Both the position numbers and the translations under genes were made by a program. 64,000 nt of DNA. Origin: Verrucomicrobiota bacterium. Its GTDB lineage: Bacteria; Verrucomicrobiota; Verrucomicrobiia; Verrucomicrobiales; DEV007. The notes under the pieces are model-generated. The model made no database searches. It was not told the DNA's origin and was given only the letters and a program-made list of their open reading frames with translations. Position 1 is the first letter of the stretch. Each line of letters begins with the position of its first letter. The stretch is from contig JAGWVU010000013.1 of NCBI GenBank assembly GCA_018970725.1, positions 44,349-108,348 of the forward strand. Reading direction: 5' to 3'. Positions 44,998-54,131 of this stretch are shown piece by piece.

Positions 44998-46335
44998 TCA
45001 CGGTTTCCCCGGAGGGGCGCCGATTCCGCCGGCGTCCGGAATCCGGGCCCGGATCCTTGCGCGGAGGCGGCCCATAAGCGAGTAAAGCCCGAAGTAGGCG
45101 CGGTTCAGGTAGAGCGCGGAAGCGGGGCCGCGGGTAGGGCCGATTTCGAGGAGGTCGGGGTCCTGCCGGTTGCGTTCGCCCAGGGAGAAGATGCTCTCCA
45201 TGTAGGAGGGATCACCGAAGTCGAACCGGGCGACGTGGAAGGGGCGGGAGAGGAGGAGGCTGCCTTCCAGCGCCTTCTCGATCAGGGCCAAACGAAGGCG
45301 CGGGGCATCCCCGGGCTGGAGGATCCCGAGATCGGTCAAGGCGGCGGCAAAGCGATCTCCAGACTGGAGCACCTCCGGTTTGAGCAGCTCGAAGTAGGAG
45401 CGGTGGAACTCCGGCGAGATGGCCTTGGTGCAACCGAAATCGAGAACGGCGACAGCGCCGTCCGGCAAAACCAGGAAATTTCCGGGGTGGGGATCGGCAT
45501 GGAACTGGAGGAGCGAATGCACCTGATGATGGTAGAAGTCCCAGATCGCCTGCGCCACCCGGTCCCTTGCTTCCTGACCGGGTTCTTGATCGGCGAACCG
45601 GTCCAGCGGGAGGCCGTCGATCCATTCCATGGTCAGCACGCGCCGGGAGGACCATTCGGGAAAATATGCGGGGAAGCGGATGCCGGGGAGGTGGGCGGAG
45701 CGGTGCGAGAGGTCGATTGACCGTTGCAGTTCCAAGGTGTAATCCGTTTCCTCAAGGAGCCGTTCCTGGACTTCGTGGAAATACTCTTCCACATCCGCCG
45801 CCTTCAGGCCGAGCATCTGGAGGGCGATCGGTTTGATCAGGGCGAGATCACTCCGCACGCTGGTGGCCACCCCGGGATACTGGATCTTCACCGCGTAATC
45901 CCGGCCATCCTTCCGTGCCCGGTGGACTTGACCGATCGAGGCGCCATGGGCCGCGACGGGGCAGAATTCCTCGAAGAGATCGAGCGGATCCCGTCCCAGT
46001 TCCCGGCGGAAGGTTTTGGCGACGAGCGGGTAGGAGAGCGGTGGGGCCGAATACTGGGCCAGGGCGAATTTTTCGCGGTAGGCCTTGGGCAGAAGGTTGC
46101 GGTCGATGCTCAACATCTGCGCCATCTTGAGCGGGCCGCCCTTGAGGGTGGCGAAGCTGCGGTAGACGGTCTCGGCGTTGGCGGAGTGGAGGTCCTCCTC
46201 GGGCGCGTCCCCGTGGAGAATCTTCCGGCCGAAGTGCTTGAGGTAATTCGTGCCCACCCGGGCTCCGGCCCCCGCCAGATTCGCCACCCGCGCCAGTTTG
46301 TGGCTCGGGATGGACGTCATGCCCGGATCACTCAT
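44998..46335 (-). CDS. AarF/ABC1/UbiB family kinase-like protein
   Basis: This 445-residue protein is of the UbiB/ADCK family. It has the KxGQ-like region TLKGGPLKMAQMLSIDRNLLP, the Ala-rich loop AAHGASIGQVHRARKDGRDYAVKIQYPG (with the VAIK lysine), LLEETDYTLELQ, VLTMEWIDGLPLDRF, HADPHPGNFLVLPDGAVAVLDFGCTK (catalytic HxDxxxxN/DFG) and no obvious C-terminal membrane helices. UbiB proteins support quinone biosynthesis or lipid trafficking through an atypical ATPase. Gly-Gly-Pro-Leu replaces the usual KxGQ Gln in part, so the KxGQ motif is degenerate. Its start overlaps the stop of the TetR-like gene by ATGA (46332-46335). Confidence 0.93.
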   Translation of the reverse strand: MSDPGMTSIPSHKLARVANLAGAGARVGTNYLKHFGRKILHGDAPEEDLHSANAETVYRSFATLKGGPLKMAQMLSIDRNLLPKAYREKFALAQYSAPPLSYPLVAKTFRRELGRDPLDLFEEFCPVAAHGASIGQVHRARKDGRDYAVKIQYPGVATSVRSDLALIKPIALQMLGLKAADVEEYFHEVQERLLEETDYTLELQRSIDLSHRSAHLPGIRFPAYFPEWSSRRVLTMEWIDGLPLDRFADQEPGQEARDRVAQAIWDFYHHQVHSLLQFHADPHPGNFLVLPDGAVAVLDFGCTKAISPEFHRSYFELLKPEVLQSGDRFAAALTDLGILQPGDAPRLRLALIEKALEGSLLLSRPFHVARFDFGDPSYMESIFSLGERNRQDPDLLEIGPTRGPASALYLNRAYFGLYSLMGRLRARIRARIPDAGGIGAPPGKP

Positions 46336-46979
46336 CCGTTCCTCTCAGAAGCGGGTTGAAGGACGAACCGGATGAGGTCGAAAGCGGATTCGGCGAGCGA
46401 CCGCCCGACGAGGTCGAAGGCGAGCACGACGGTTTTTTCGATGCAGGCATCGGTGCGCTCGAAGCCGGGGCTGTCGTCGTTCACGTGGAAGTCGATCGTG
46501 GCGAGGAACACCTCGGTGAAAGCCGGGGCGTAGAGGCGTTCAAGACCAGCGCGAGCCGGGATTTCCCCGGTCTCGATCCCGTGCTCCAGCACGGTTTCAG
46601 CGAACCGGGTGAAGCGGCGCTTCAGCGGGGCGATGGAGGGCGCTTCCCGGAGAAGCCGGGCTTTGGGGCAGGGAAACCGGGCGAGGAGGAAGGAGCGGTG
46701 ATCCACGGCGCGCTCGAAGAAGGCGAAGAGGAAGGTGAGAAAACGTTGGCGCGCGTTGAAACCGGTCCATTCCCCGGACGCGGAAATGGCGGCGCAAGTT
46801 TGCTCGACCCAGGAAGCCCAGATCTGGCCTTCGAGCGCCGGGAACGAGGAGAAAATCCCGTAAAAATCCTTCTCCGACACCGCCAGGGCCTTGCAAAACT
46901 TGTGGACCGACGCCGGAGGTCTTCCCTCCTCGAGCACGTGGTCGATGTAGGCTTGGATCAATCGGTCCCGGAGTTCCAT
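46332..46979 (-). CDS. TetR-like transcriptional regulator
   Basis: From ATG 46979 this is a 215-residue protein. The N-terminal half contains a TetR-type HTH: MELRDRLIQAYIDHVLEEGR, PASVHKFCKALAVSEKDFYG, then IFSSFPALEGQIWASWVEQT. The C-terminal half is all helical, with AFDLVGRSLAESAFDLIRFVL, as in the TetR_C family of AarF-linked regulators seen in Bacteroidota and Verrucomicrobia. The frame is open further up to 47159, but that part overlaps the divergent cytochrome gene and lacks helix-like composition. It is translationally coupled to the AarF kinase gene and probably controls that unit. Confidence 0.85.
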   Translation of the reverse strand: MELRDRLIQAYIDHVLEEGRPPASVHKFCKALAVSEKDFYGIFSSFPALEGQIWASWVEQTCAAISASGEWTGFNARQRFLTFLFAFFERAVDHRSFLLARFPCPKARLLREAPSIAPLKRRFTRFAETVLEHGIETGEIPARAGLERLYAPAFTEVFLATIDFHVNDDSPGFERTDACIEKTVVLAFDLVGRSLAESAFDLIRFVLQPASERNG

Positions 46980-47073
46980 GATACCCGAGCTTACGATGCG
47001 GAGGGCGAACCGGTGCGGAAAACCGACCCGCATTTTCAACGGATCGGCGGTCGGCGTGGTCCATGCTCCCAAG

Positions 47074-49374
47074 ATGGAGCGGAGAATCATGGGGCTGCTG
47101 GTTTGGGCCGCCGTCGCGGGGACGTTGCCGGCCTCCGGGGCGGACCGCGGGGAGGCCATCTACCGGAAACTCTGCGCGGAATGTCACGGGCCCGGGGGGG
47201 AGGGCGTGGACGGGAAGGCGGACCATCCTTTGCGCGGCAAACTCGCGGTTCCCGCCCTGGCGTCCAAGATCGAGCGGACCATGCCGGAGGACAATGTGGG
47301 GGCATGTGTCGGGGAAGATGCCCGGGCGGTGGCCGAATACATCCATCGCGCCTTTTATGCCCCGGGAACGCAGGGGGAGAGCGCCCGGCCCCGGCTCGCC
47401 CGCCTCACGGTCCCGCAGGTTCGCAACTCGGTGGCGGACATCATCGCGGATTTTCGCGGCGGATCGGGACGCTTGCCCGGTCCCGAGCGGGGTCTCACCG
47501 GACAATACTTCGGGCGGCGCGGCTTCAATGGCGAAAAGGAAGCGGCGGGGAAGGACAAGTTCAAGCGGGTCGATCCCGGGGTCTGGTTCGACTTCGGGAC
47601 CGGCTTCCCCTCGCTTCCTGAAGGAGTGGTTTTCCCGGCCAAAGACGAATTTTCGATCCGTTGGGAGGGCGGCATCCTCGCCCCGGTCACCGGAGAATAT
47701 GAGTTCATGGTGGAAACGCGCAACGGCGCGATGTTGTGGGTGAACAACCATGATTGGGAGGGCGGGCACCTCATCGATGCCCGGGTCGCGGCGAACAACG
47801 CGAGCCGCAAGGAGTCGGGCCGGATCTTTCTAGTGGGGGGGCGGATCTATCCGATCCAATTGGAATTCTTCAAATACAAGGAGGTGGAGGCCTCCATCCG
47901 GCTTTCGTGGAAGCCGCCGCAAGGTGTGCTCGAACCGGTCCCGACCCGCGTCCTGACGCCGCATTGGACCCAGGAAACGATGGTCGTGAACACTCCGTTT
48001 CCGGCGGATGACCGCAGCGCCGGATATGAGCGGGGCACGGCGGTTTCCCCGGAGTGGCTCGAGGCGGTCACCGATGCGGCGATGGAGACGGCTGATTACG
48101 TCACCGGGCATCTCAACGATCTGGCCAAGGTCAAAAAGGAGGATTCCCCCGGGGCGCGCGAGAAGAAAATCCGCGATTTCGCGATGGATTTCGTGGAGCG
48201 TGCCTGGCGCTGTGATTTCCCCGGGGAGCGCCGCGCCGAGCTTGCGGAACAACTGCTGGGCAAGGGCGGTTCGGTCAAGCGTCTGGTCTGTTTTGCCCTC
48301 AGTTCCCCCCGGTTTTTGTATCCGGCGGCCACCGAACCGGAAGGGGATTGGGCGGTGGCCTCGCGTCTCGCGCTGGCGCTTTGGGATTCGGTCCCGGACC
48401 AACGGTTGCGGGACGCGGCGCGGCAAGGGCATTTGTCGACCCGGGAGGAGGTGGCCAAAGAGGCGTGGAGAATGATCCACGATGCCCGGGCGCGGGCCAA
48501 GCTGAACGGATTCTTCGAGCATTGGCTCGAGTTGGACCGGGCGGCGCAGGTCTCCAAGGACCGGAAACGCTTTCCCCAGTTCAGCCCCGGGGTTCTGGCG
48601 GATTTGCGGACTTCGCTCGACCTGTTCCTCGAAGATGTGGTCTGGAGCGAGGCCTCGGATTACCGCCGGCTCTTGCTGGATGACGGGCTTTTCCTGAACC
48701 GGAGACTCGCGGAGATTTACGGGGCTCCGGCTCCGGATGACGGGTTCGCGCGGATTTCATTGCCCGCCCAAGGCCGGGCCGGGGTGGTGACCCATCCTTA
48801 CCTGCTCACCTCGTTTGCCTACCATGACAACACCTCGCCGATCCATCGCGGCGTCTTCCTGACCCGTCACATCGTCGGCATGCGCCTCAAGCCGCCACCG
48901 GAGGCCATCAAGTTCGAGGACAGCCGCTTTGATCCGCACCTCACGATGCGGGAGAAGGTGACCGAATTGACGCGCAACCAGAGTTGCATGGGATGCCATG
49001 CCACGATCAATCCGCTCGGTTTCAGTCTCGAACATTTCGATGCCATCGGCCGTTGGCGCGCCCGGGAGAAAGAAAAACCGATTGTCTCGAAAGGGGAATT
49101 CATCGACAGCACGGGCACGGAAGTGAAACTTTCCGGGGCCCGGGATCTGGCGGTTTATGCGGCGGAGAGTCCGGTGGCGCAGGCCGGGTTCGTCGCCCAA
49201 TTGTTCGATCACGTGGCCAAGCAACCGGTGGAAGCGTATGGACCGGAGACTTTGGACCGTTTGTGGGTTTCTTTCACCCGGTCCGGCTTCAAGATCCGCG
49301 ATTTGCTGGTCGAGATGGCGGTGACCCAGGCTTTGGGTTCCGGACTCTCTTCACCCCTGAGCGCCCAACGATGA
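47074..49374 (+). CDS. DUF1592 cytochrome-type protein with PA14 domain, second copy
   Basis: This 766-residue secreted protein has a signal peptide ([20 protein letters not shown]), an N-terminal cytochrome motif CAECH (34-38), a PA14 carbohydrate-binding domain at about 140-290 ([53 protein letters not shown]), then the DUF1595/1592/1588/1585 order with [78 protein letters not shown] near 640. A PA14 domain sits where the other DUF1592 protein has DUF1587. ATG 47089 is an alternative start. Its stop overlaps the DUF1552 start by ATGA. Confidence 0.93.
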   Translation: MERRIMGLLVWAAVAGTLPASGADRGEAIYRKLCAECHGPGGEGVDGKADHPLRGKLAVPALASKIERTMPEDNVGACVGEDARAVAEYIHRAFYAPGTQGESARPRLARLTVPQVRNSVADIIADFRGGSGRLPGPERGLTGQYFGRRGFNGEKEAAGKDKFKRVDPGVWFDFGTGFPSLPEGVVFPAKDEFSIRWEGGILAPVTGEYEFMVETRNGAMLWVNNHDWEGGHLIDARVAANNASRKESGRIFLVGGRIYPIQLEFFKYKEVEASIRLSWKPPQGVLEPVPTRVLTPHWTQETMVVNTPFPADDRSAGYERGTAVSPEWLEAVTDAAMETADYVTGHLNDLAKVKKEDSPGAREKKIRDFAMDFVERAWRCDFPGERRAELAEQLLGKGGSVKRLVCFALSSPRFLYPAATEPEGDWAVASRLALALWDSVPDQRLRDAARQGHLSTREEVAKEAWRMIHDARARAKLNGFFEHWLELDRAAQVSKDRKRFPQFSPGVLADLRTSLDLFLEDVVWSEASDYRRLLLDDGLFLNRRLAEIYGAPAPDDGFARISLPAQGRAGVVTHPYLLTSFAYHDNTSPIHRGVFLTRHIVGMRLKPPPEAIKFEDSRFDPHLTMREKVTELTRNQSCMGCHATINPLGFSLEHFDAIGRWRAREKEKPIVSKGEFIDSTGTEVKLSGARDLAVYAAESPVAQAGFVAQLFDHVAKQPVEAYGPETLDRLWVSFTRSGFKIRDLLVEMAVTQALGSGLSSPLSAQR

Positions 49375-50684
49375 ACAAAAGACGCGATTTCCTCTCCAAG
49401 CTCGGCTTGTCCGCCGCGGCGCTGCCCTTTGTCGCAGGTCTCCCCGCCTGCATGGCCGCCTCCGCAGGCAGGAAGCAGCGCATCGTTTTCCTGTTTTCGC
49501 CCAACGGGACGATTCCCTGGGAATTCTGGCCCGGGGTGGAGGGGACGGATTTTCCGCTGAAGCGGATTCTGCAGCCGCTGACGCCCTTCAAAGACCGCTT
49601 GTTGGTGTTGCAAGGAATCCACAATCAGGTTGGAGGGGATGGCGACCGCCACATGCGCGGGATGAGCTGCCTGCTCACCGGGACCGAGTTGTTTCCGGGA
49701 AACATCCAGGGCGGGTCCGACACCCCGGCCGGTTGGGCCAAGGGCATTTCGATCGATCAGGAATTGAAGAATTTCCTCCAGGGCCGGGAAGAGACCCGAA
49801 CGCGGTTCGGCTCCCTCGAGTTCGGGGTGGCGGTGCCCAACCGGGCGGACCCATGGACCCGGATGTGTTACGCCGGGCCGAACCAACCGGTGGCGCCGGT
49901 GGACGATCCGCGCCAGATGATCCGCAAACTCTATGGGCAGGTGAAGGATCGGGAGACCGTCTCGAGTGTCATCGATGACGTCCGCGAGGAATTGGGCCGG
50001 GTCTCGAGAAAGCTGGGGGCCGGGGACCGGGCCTTGCTCGATCAGCATCTCTCGCTGGTCCGTGACATGGAACGCCAGCTCGAGCAAGCTGCCAAGGAGA
50101 AGCCGGGCTCCGCGTATCCCATGCCGGAGATCGATCCTGACATCGAGTTGGTGAACGACAACACGCCGCGCATCAGCCGGATGCAGATCGATCTGCTGGT
50201 CAACGCACTGGCCAATGACATGGCGAGAATCACCACCCTGCAATACATGCGTTCGGTGGGCCAGGCGCGGATGTCGTGGTTGGGGATCGAGGAAGGGCAT
50301 CACGGGCTCTCCCACGAACCGGACGGGAATGCGGCGGCGGTGGAGCAACTGATCCGGATCAACGAGTGGTTCTGCGGGGAGTTGGCGTATCTGGTGAAGC
50401 GGCTCGCGGAGACCCCTGAACCCGGCTCGGATGGATCGATGCTCGATCACACCCTGGTGGTCTGGCTCAACGAACTGGGCAAGGGGAACTCCCACACCCT
50501 GGAGGATATCCCCTTCGTGCTGGTGGGAGGGAAATCCCACGGTTTCCGCACCGGGCGGAGCCTGATGTTCAACAAAGTGGCGCACAATCGTCTCTGGCTC
50601 ACTCTGGCGCATGCCATGGGCCATCCGCTCGGGACGTTCGGGACGGCGATTCATTGCGAGGGAGGGCCGCTGCAGCTTGGCTGA
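49371..50684 (+). CDS. DUF1552 protein, second copy
   Basis: This 437-residue protein has a Tat-like signal [23 protein letters not shown]1552 landmarks are [80 protein letters not shown] and [20 protein letters not shown]. It pairs with the PA14-containing DUF1592 protein by an ATGA overlap, so the two modules in this window have the same order (DUF1592 then DUF1552) but diverged sequences. As DUF1552 proteins are exported with a folded, possibly metal-containing core, Tat export is plausible. The methyltransferase gene begins 10 bases downstream and may be co-transcribed. Confidence 0.93.
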   Translation: MNKRRDFLSKLGLSAAALPFVAGLPACMAASAGRKQRIVFLFSPNGTIPWEFWPGVEGTDFPLKRILQPLTPFKDRLLVLQGIHNQVGGDGDRHMRGMSCLLTGTELFPGNIQGGSDTPAGWAKGISIDQELKNFLQGREETRTRFGSLEFGVAVPNRADPWTRMCYAGPNQPVAPVDDPRQMIRKLYGQVKDRETVSSVIDDVREELGRVSRKLGAGDRALLDQHLSLVRDMERQLEQAAKEKPGSAYPMPEIDPDIELVNDNTPRISRMQIDLLVNALANDMARITTLQYMRSVGQARMSWLGIEEGHHGLSHEPDGNAAAVEQLIRINEWFCGELAYLVKRLAETPEPGSDGSMLDHTLVVWLNELGKGNSHTLEDIPFVLVGGKSHGFRTGRSLMFNKVAHNRLWLTLAHAMGHPLGTFGTAIHCEGGPLQLG

Positions 50685-50694
50685 ACCGCTCCCG

Positions 50695-51438
50695 ATGAAG
50701 GTGAATCCCTATGAGACCCGCAAACTGGTCGATGAATATCTCCTCTTTCATTACGGTGCGGACGATGAGATTTTGTCCTGGGAATCCGGTCCCCGGAACG
50801 CTCTCGGGTTTCCGGTGCGCAGCGTGACGGAGACGTTCGCGTGGTCCTCGGTGCCGCCGGGGGCCCGCGCTTTGGACGTGGGATGTGCCGTCGGGCGCTC
50901 CAGTTTCGAACTGGCGCGGCACTGCGGGGAAGTGGTCGGGATCGATTTTTCCGAGGCCTTCGTGAGCGCGGCGGAAGCGATCCGCGCCGGGGAGCGCTTG
51001 GATTACCGGCGTTTCGAGGAGGCATCCACCTTCTCCACCCTGACGGCGGTGCGGCCGGAGGACGTGGACCCGGGACGGGTGAGCTTCCAGCGGGGCGACG
51101 CGATGGAGCTGGAGACCTCTCTTGGGAGCTTTGACTTGGTCCATGCCGCCAATCTGCTCTGCCGTTTGCCGGAGCCGGAGCGTTTTTTGCGGCGGTTGCC
51201 GGCCTTGCTGCGGCCTTCGGGCCAGTTGGTGTTGACGACTCCGTGCACCTGGCTCGAGGAATTCACTCCGGTGTCCAACTGGCCGGAAGGATCCACCCTC
51301 GGCTTCCTCAAACAGCACTTGGAAGGGCCGTTCGTCCTGCGGCGGGTGTTCGACATGCCCTTCCTGATCCGCGAACACGCCCGCAAGTTCCAGTGGACGG
51401 TGGCGCAGGCGAGCCTGTGGGAACGCTCCGCCTTCTGA
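50695..51438 (+). CDS. SAM methyltransferase, 4-mercaptohistidine N1-methyltransferase-like
   Basis: This 247-residue Rossmann methyltransferase begins MKVNPYETRKLVDEYLLFHY, the conserved opening of the stand-alone OvoA C-terminal family. SAM-binding motif I is ALDVGCAVGRSSFELARHCG (about 59-78) and motif II is VVGIDFSEAF. FDLVHAANLLCRLPEPERFL and LVLTTPCTWLEEFTPVSNWP are also family traits. Homologues N-methylate 4-mercaptohistidine in ovothiol biosynthesis. No OvoA sulfoxide synthase is in the window, and the gene is coupled by TGATG to an ATP-grasp-like gene, so the substrate may differ. ATG 50695 is chosen over upstream in-frame codons, which overlap the DUF1552 gene. Confidence 0.85.
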   Translation: MKVNPYETRKLVDEYLLFHYGADDEILSWESGPRNALGFPVRSVTETFAWSSVPPGARALDVGCAVGRSSFELARHCGEVVGIDFSEAFVSAAEAIRAGERLDYRRFEEASTFSTLTAVRPEDVDPGRVSFQRGDAMELETSLGSFDLVHAANLLCRLPEPERFLRRLPALLRPSGQLVLTTPCTWLEEFTPVSNWPEGSTLGFLKQHLEGPFVLRRVFDMPFLIREHARKFQWTVAQASLWERSAF

Positions 51439-52739
51439 TGAACCCGGCCTCCCCGGATTTGGTCCTGCGCACGCTCGAGGCGCGTCTCCCTGCGGAAGGC
51501 TTGTTCCGGGGGAAAACCTGGCGCGCCGGTCCGGAGCCTTTCGCCCTGACCTCCGCCCAAGTGGCGGAACTGCGGCGCATCGGACCCGCCTTGGTCAGAT
51601 TCCTCGAAGTGGCCGAGGATTTTTACCAGAGCCGGGATCCGGCGCTCGCTTTCTTCCGTTCGGTCCTGGACCGGGGCAAACCGGAGGGCCTGCTCCGCCT
51701 GCATGATGCGGAAGCGGTGCGGGGACAGTTGCCGATGGTGCTCCGCCCGGACCTGCTCTGGACCGGGGACGGGTTCCGCATCACGGAGATCGACGGCGTC
51801 CCGGGCGGGATCGGGATGATCGATTTCCTCAATGTCGTTTATGGGGAGCTGGGGTTCGAGGTGCTCCGGGGGCGGCGCCTTTTCGGCGAGGTCTTCGTGG
51901 AGCGCGACCTGGCCGTGGTCTTCTCCCGGGAGGCGGCCGATTACCGGCCCGAGACGGAATGGATGCTGCGCCATGCCTCGGGAGGGTCAGGGGAACGGAC
52001 CTTGCTGGAATCGGACCTGACGGCGGCGGAGGCCGGCGCGCTGGCCGGGCGGGAAGTCTACCGGTTCTTCGAGCTTTGGGATGAGGAGCTGGGACCGGGG
52101 GCCCGTCGGTTGCTGGAGATGGCCGGAGAAGGGCACCTGATCCTGACGGGACCTCCGAAAGCTTTTTTCGAGGAGAAACTGCTTCTGGCGTTGTATCGCG
52201 ATCCGTTTCTCCACCCGCGCTGGCAGGAGGCATTGGGAGCGGCCCATGCGGCAACGCTCGACCGTTTGATTCCCTTTGGCTGGGTGCTCGATCCGGAACC
52301 GTTGCCGTGGCACGCGGTCTATCCGGGTTTGGAAAACCGGGAGTGGAACGAATTGAAGGGGTATTCCCGGGAACAACGCCGTCTCGTCATCAAGGTGAGC
52401 GGTTTTTCCCAGAACGCCTGGGGTTCACGCGGGGTCCATGTGGGGCACGATCTTTCCAAGGCCGAATGGGCCCGATGCTTGGACGACGCCCTGGCCTCTT
52501 TTCCGGTGAACCCGCATATCCTGCAAGACTTCGCGGCGTCGGCCCCCGTCCCGAACCGTTATTTTTCCGAGGGCGGTCGCGTGCTGGAAGAGCCCGGCGT
52601 GGTGCGGCTCTCCCCCTATTACCTGGTGGAGGAGGGGAACGCCGGGCTGCAGGGGGTTCTGGCGGTGGTCTGCCCGCCCGACAAGAAAAAAATCCATGGC
52701 ATGACGGAGGCCACGATCCTGCCGTGCCGGGAAGAGTGA
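51438..52739 (+). CDS. ATP-grasp-like protein of unknown substrate
   Basis: This 433-residue protein has no clear named family. The C-terminal half looks like an ATP-grasp fold: LVIKVSGFSQNAWGSRGVHV (about 314-333; phosphate-binding Lys and glycine loop), HILQDFAAS (hinge), VVRLSPYYLVEEG (metal-binding region) and CPPDKKKIHGMTEATILPC at the end. The N-terminal half has FRITEIDGVPGGIGMIDFLN (about 111-130), similar to substrate-binding parts of glutathionylspermidine synthase-type ligases. Such enzymes join a carboxylate to an amine through an acyl phosphate. It overlaps the methyltransferase stop (TGATG) and is followed after 3 bases by a BioA-type aminotransferase. The activity is inferred from the motif pattern only. 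Confidence 0.62.
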   Translation: MNPASPDLVLRTLEARLPAEGLFRGKTWRAGPEPFALTSAQVAELRRIGPALVRFLEVAEDFYQSRDPALAFFRSVLDRGKPEGLLRLHDAEAVRGQLPMVLRPDLLWTGDGFRITEIDGVPGGIGMIDFLNVVYGELGFEVLRGRRLFGEVFVERDLAVVFSREAADYRPETEWMLRHASGGSGERTLLESDLTAAEAGALAGREVYRFFELWDEELGPGARRLLEMAGEGHLILTGPPKAFFEEKLLLALYRDPFLHPRWQEALGAAHAATLDRLIPFGWVLDPEPLPWHAVYPGLENREWNELKGYSREQRRLVIKVSGFSQNAWGSRGVHVGHDLSKAEWARCLDDALASFPVNPHILQDFAASAPVPNRYFSEGGRVLEEPGVVRLSPYYLVEEGNAGLQGVLAVVCPPDKKKIHGMTEATILPCREE

Positions 52740-52742
52740 ACC

Positions 52743-54083
52743 ATGAGGCAAACGGTTGATCTGGGCTACGGGACGCCGCCACCGGACTTGCGCCGCTGGG
52801 ACCGCGAGTTTCTCTGGCATCCGTTCACTTACCTCCGGGAATGGCTCGCCCCGGAGTTTGAGATTCCGTTGATCGTCCGTGGAGAGGGAGCCCGGCTCTT
52901 CGATGAACAAGGGCGCGGATTGATCGATGGCAACGCGTCCATCTGGTGCAACGTGCACGGGCACGGGCATCCGCGGATCATCGCCGCAGTGAAGGAACAG
53001 TTGGATCGTTTCGCCCACAGTTCCTTCCTCGGTTTTTCCCATCCGCCGGGGATTCTCCTCGCGCGTCGGCTCATTGAGGAACATCTCGGGAAGTGGGGAT
53101 TCAGCCGGGTGTTTTTTTCCGAGAGCGGTTCCAACGGGATCGAGGCGGCGTTGCGCATGACCTTGCAATGGCAAAGCCTCACCGGGCATCCCGAACGGCA
53201 CCGCTTCGTGGCTTTCCGGCGCTCCTATCACGGAGATTCCCTGGGGGCGGGCAGTGTCACCGGCCTGGCGGCGTTCAAATCGTTCCTCGGGGAAAACAGG
53301 AGCGGATATCCCGTGACCTGGCTGGATGACCCGGAGCAACTGGCGGAAATCGGCGCCCCCGGTGACATCGCCGGACTCATTCTGGAACCAGTCATCGCCG
53401 GGGCCGCCGCCATGGTCCCCTGGCCGGACCGGACCTTGGTCCGTTGCCGGGAGTGGTGTGACCGGCACGGGGTGCTCTTCCTCCAGGACGAGGTGTTCAC
53501 CGGGTTCGGGCGGACCGGGAGGATGTTCGGCTTTGAGCATGAAGCCTGCCCGGCGGACATTCTGGTTCTCGGTAAGGCCCTCTCCGGCGGGGTCGGGCCG
53601 CTCTCCGCCACCGTGACCAACGAGCGCGTTTTCCGGCCCTTCGCCCGGGCGGAGTCGATCGAGCGGAATTTTCTCTACGGGCATTCCTATGCCGGCCATG
53701 CGGTGGCTTGCGCCGGCGGACTGGCTTCCCTCGATGTCTTCCGGGAGGAGGACGTGCTCGGCCGGCTTCAGGGCCGCATCCTGGCCCTCGGCGAAGCGCT
53801 CGAGGAACTGGCCCGGCACCCCGGCATCGCCCAGGTTCGGCGGCGCGGCTTTGCGGCGGCGGTGGAGGTGGTCGACGCGGACCGGACGGAGGCCTCGACC
53901 GATTACGGTCGCACCCGGGGGCGCCGGGTGACCCGGGAATGTTGGCGGCTCGGTCTGGCGGCCCGCGCCATCGGGAACTCGGTGATCCTCGTCCTGCCCC
54001 TGTGCGCCGGGGAGGAGATCGTCCGCGAGGCCGTGGAGATCATCGGGGAAGCCGTCCGGCGGATCGACGGGCCCGGCTCCTGA
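52743..54083 (+). CDS. bioA: BioA-type class III aminotransferase
   Basis: This 446-residue PLP enzyme resembles adenosylmethionine-8-amino-7-oxononanoate aminotransferase. Features include the BioA-type FLWHPFTYLREW (about 23-34), LIDGNASIWCNVHGHGHPRI (60-79), ESGSNGIEAALRM (119-131), FVAFRRSYHGDSLGAGSVTG, DEVFTGFGRTGRMFGFEHEA and the PLP lysine in ILVLGKALSGGVGPLS. In biotin synthesis it makes 7,8-diaminopelargonate using SAM as amino donor. No other bio gene lies near, and the partners are a methyltransferase and an ATP-grasp-like protein, so a different substrate is possible. The gene starts 3 bases after the ATP-grasp-like gene. Confidence 0.85.
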   Translation: MRQTVDLGYGTPPPDLRRWDREFLWHPFTYLREWLAPEFEIPLIVRGEGARLFDEQGRGLIDGNASIWCNVHGHGHPRIIAAVKEQLDRFAHSSFLGFSHPPGILLARRLIEEHLGKWGFSRVFFSESGSNGIEAALRMTLQWQSLTGHPERHRFVAFRRSYHGDSLGAGSVTGLAAFKSFLGENRSGYPVTWLDDPEQLAEIGAPGDIAGLILEPVIAGAAAMVPWPDRTLVRCREWCDRHGVLFLQDEVFTGFGRTGRMFGFEHEACPADILVLGKALSGGVGPLSATVTNERVFRPFARAESIERNFLYGHSYAGHAVACAGGLASLDVFREEDVLGRLQGRILALGEALEELARHPGIAQVRRRGFAAAVEVVDADRTEASTDYGRTRGRRVTRECWRLGLAARAIGNSVILVLPLCAGEEIVREAVEIIGEAVRRIDGPGS

Positions 54084-54131
54084 CGACAATCCCCGCTTGC
54101 TCCCTCCGGCGGAATCTGGCATCGGTGCCTG

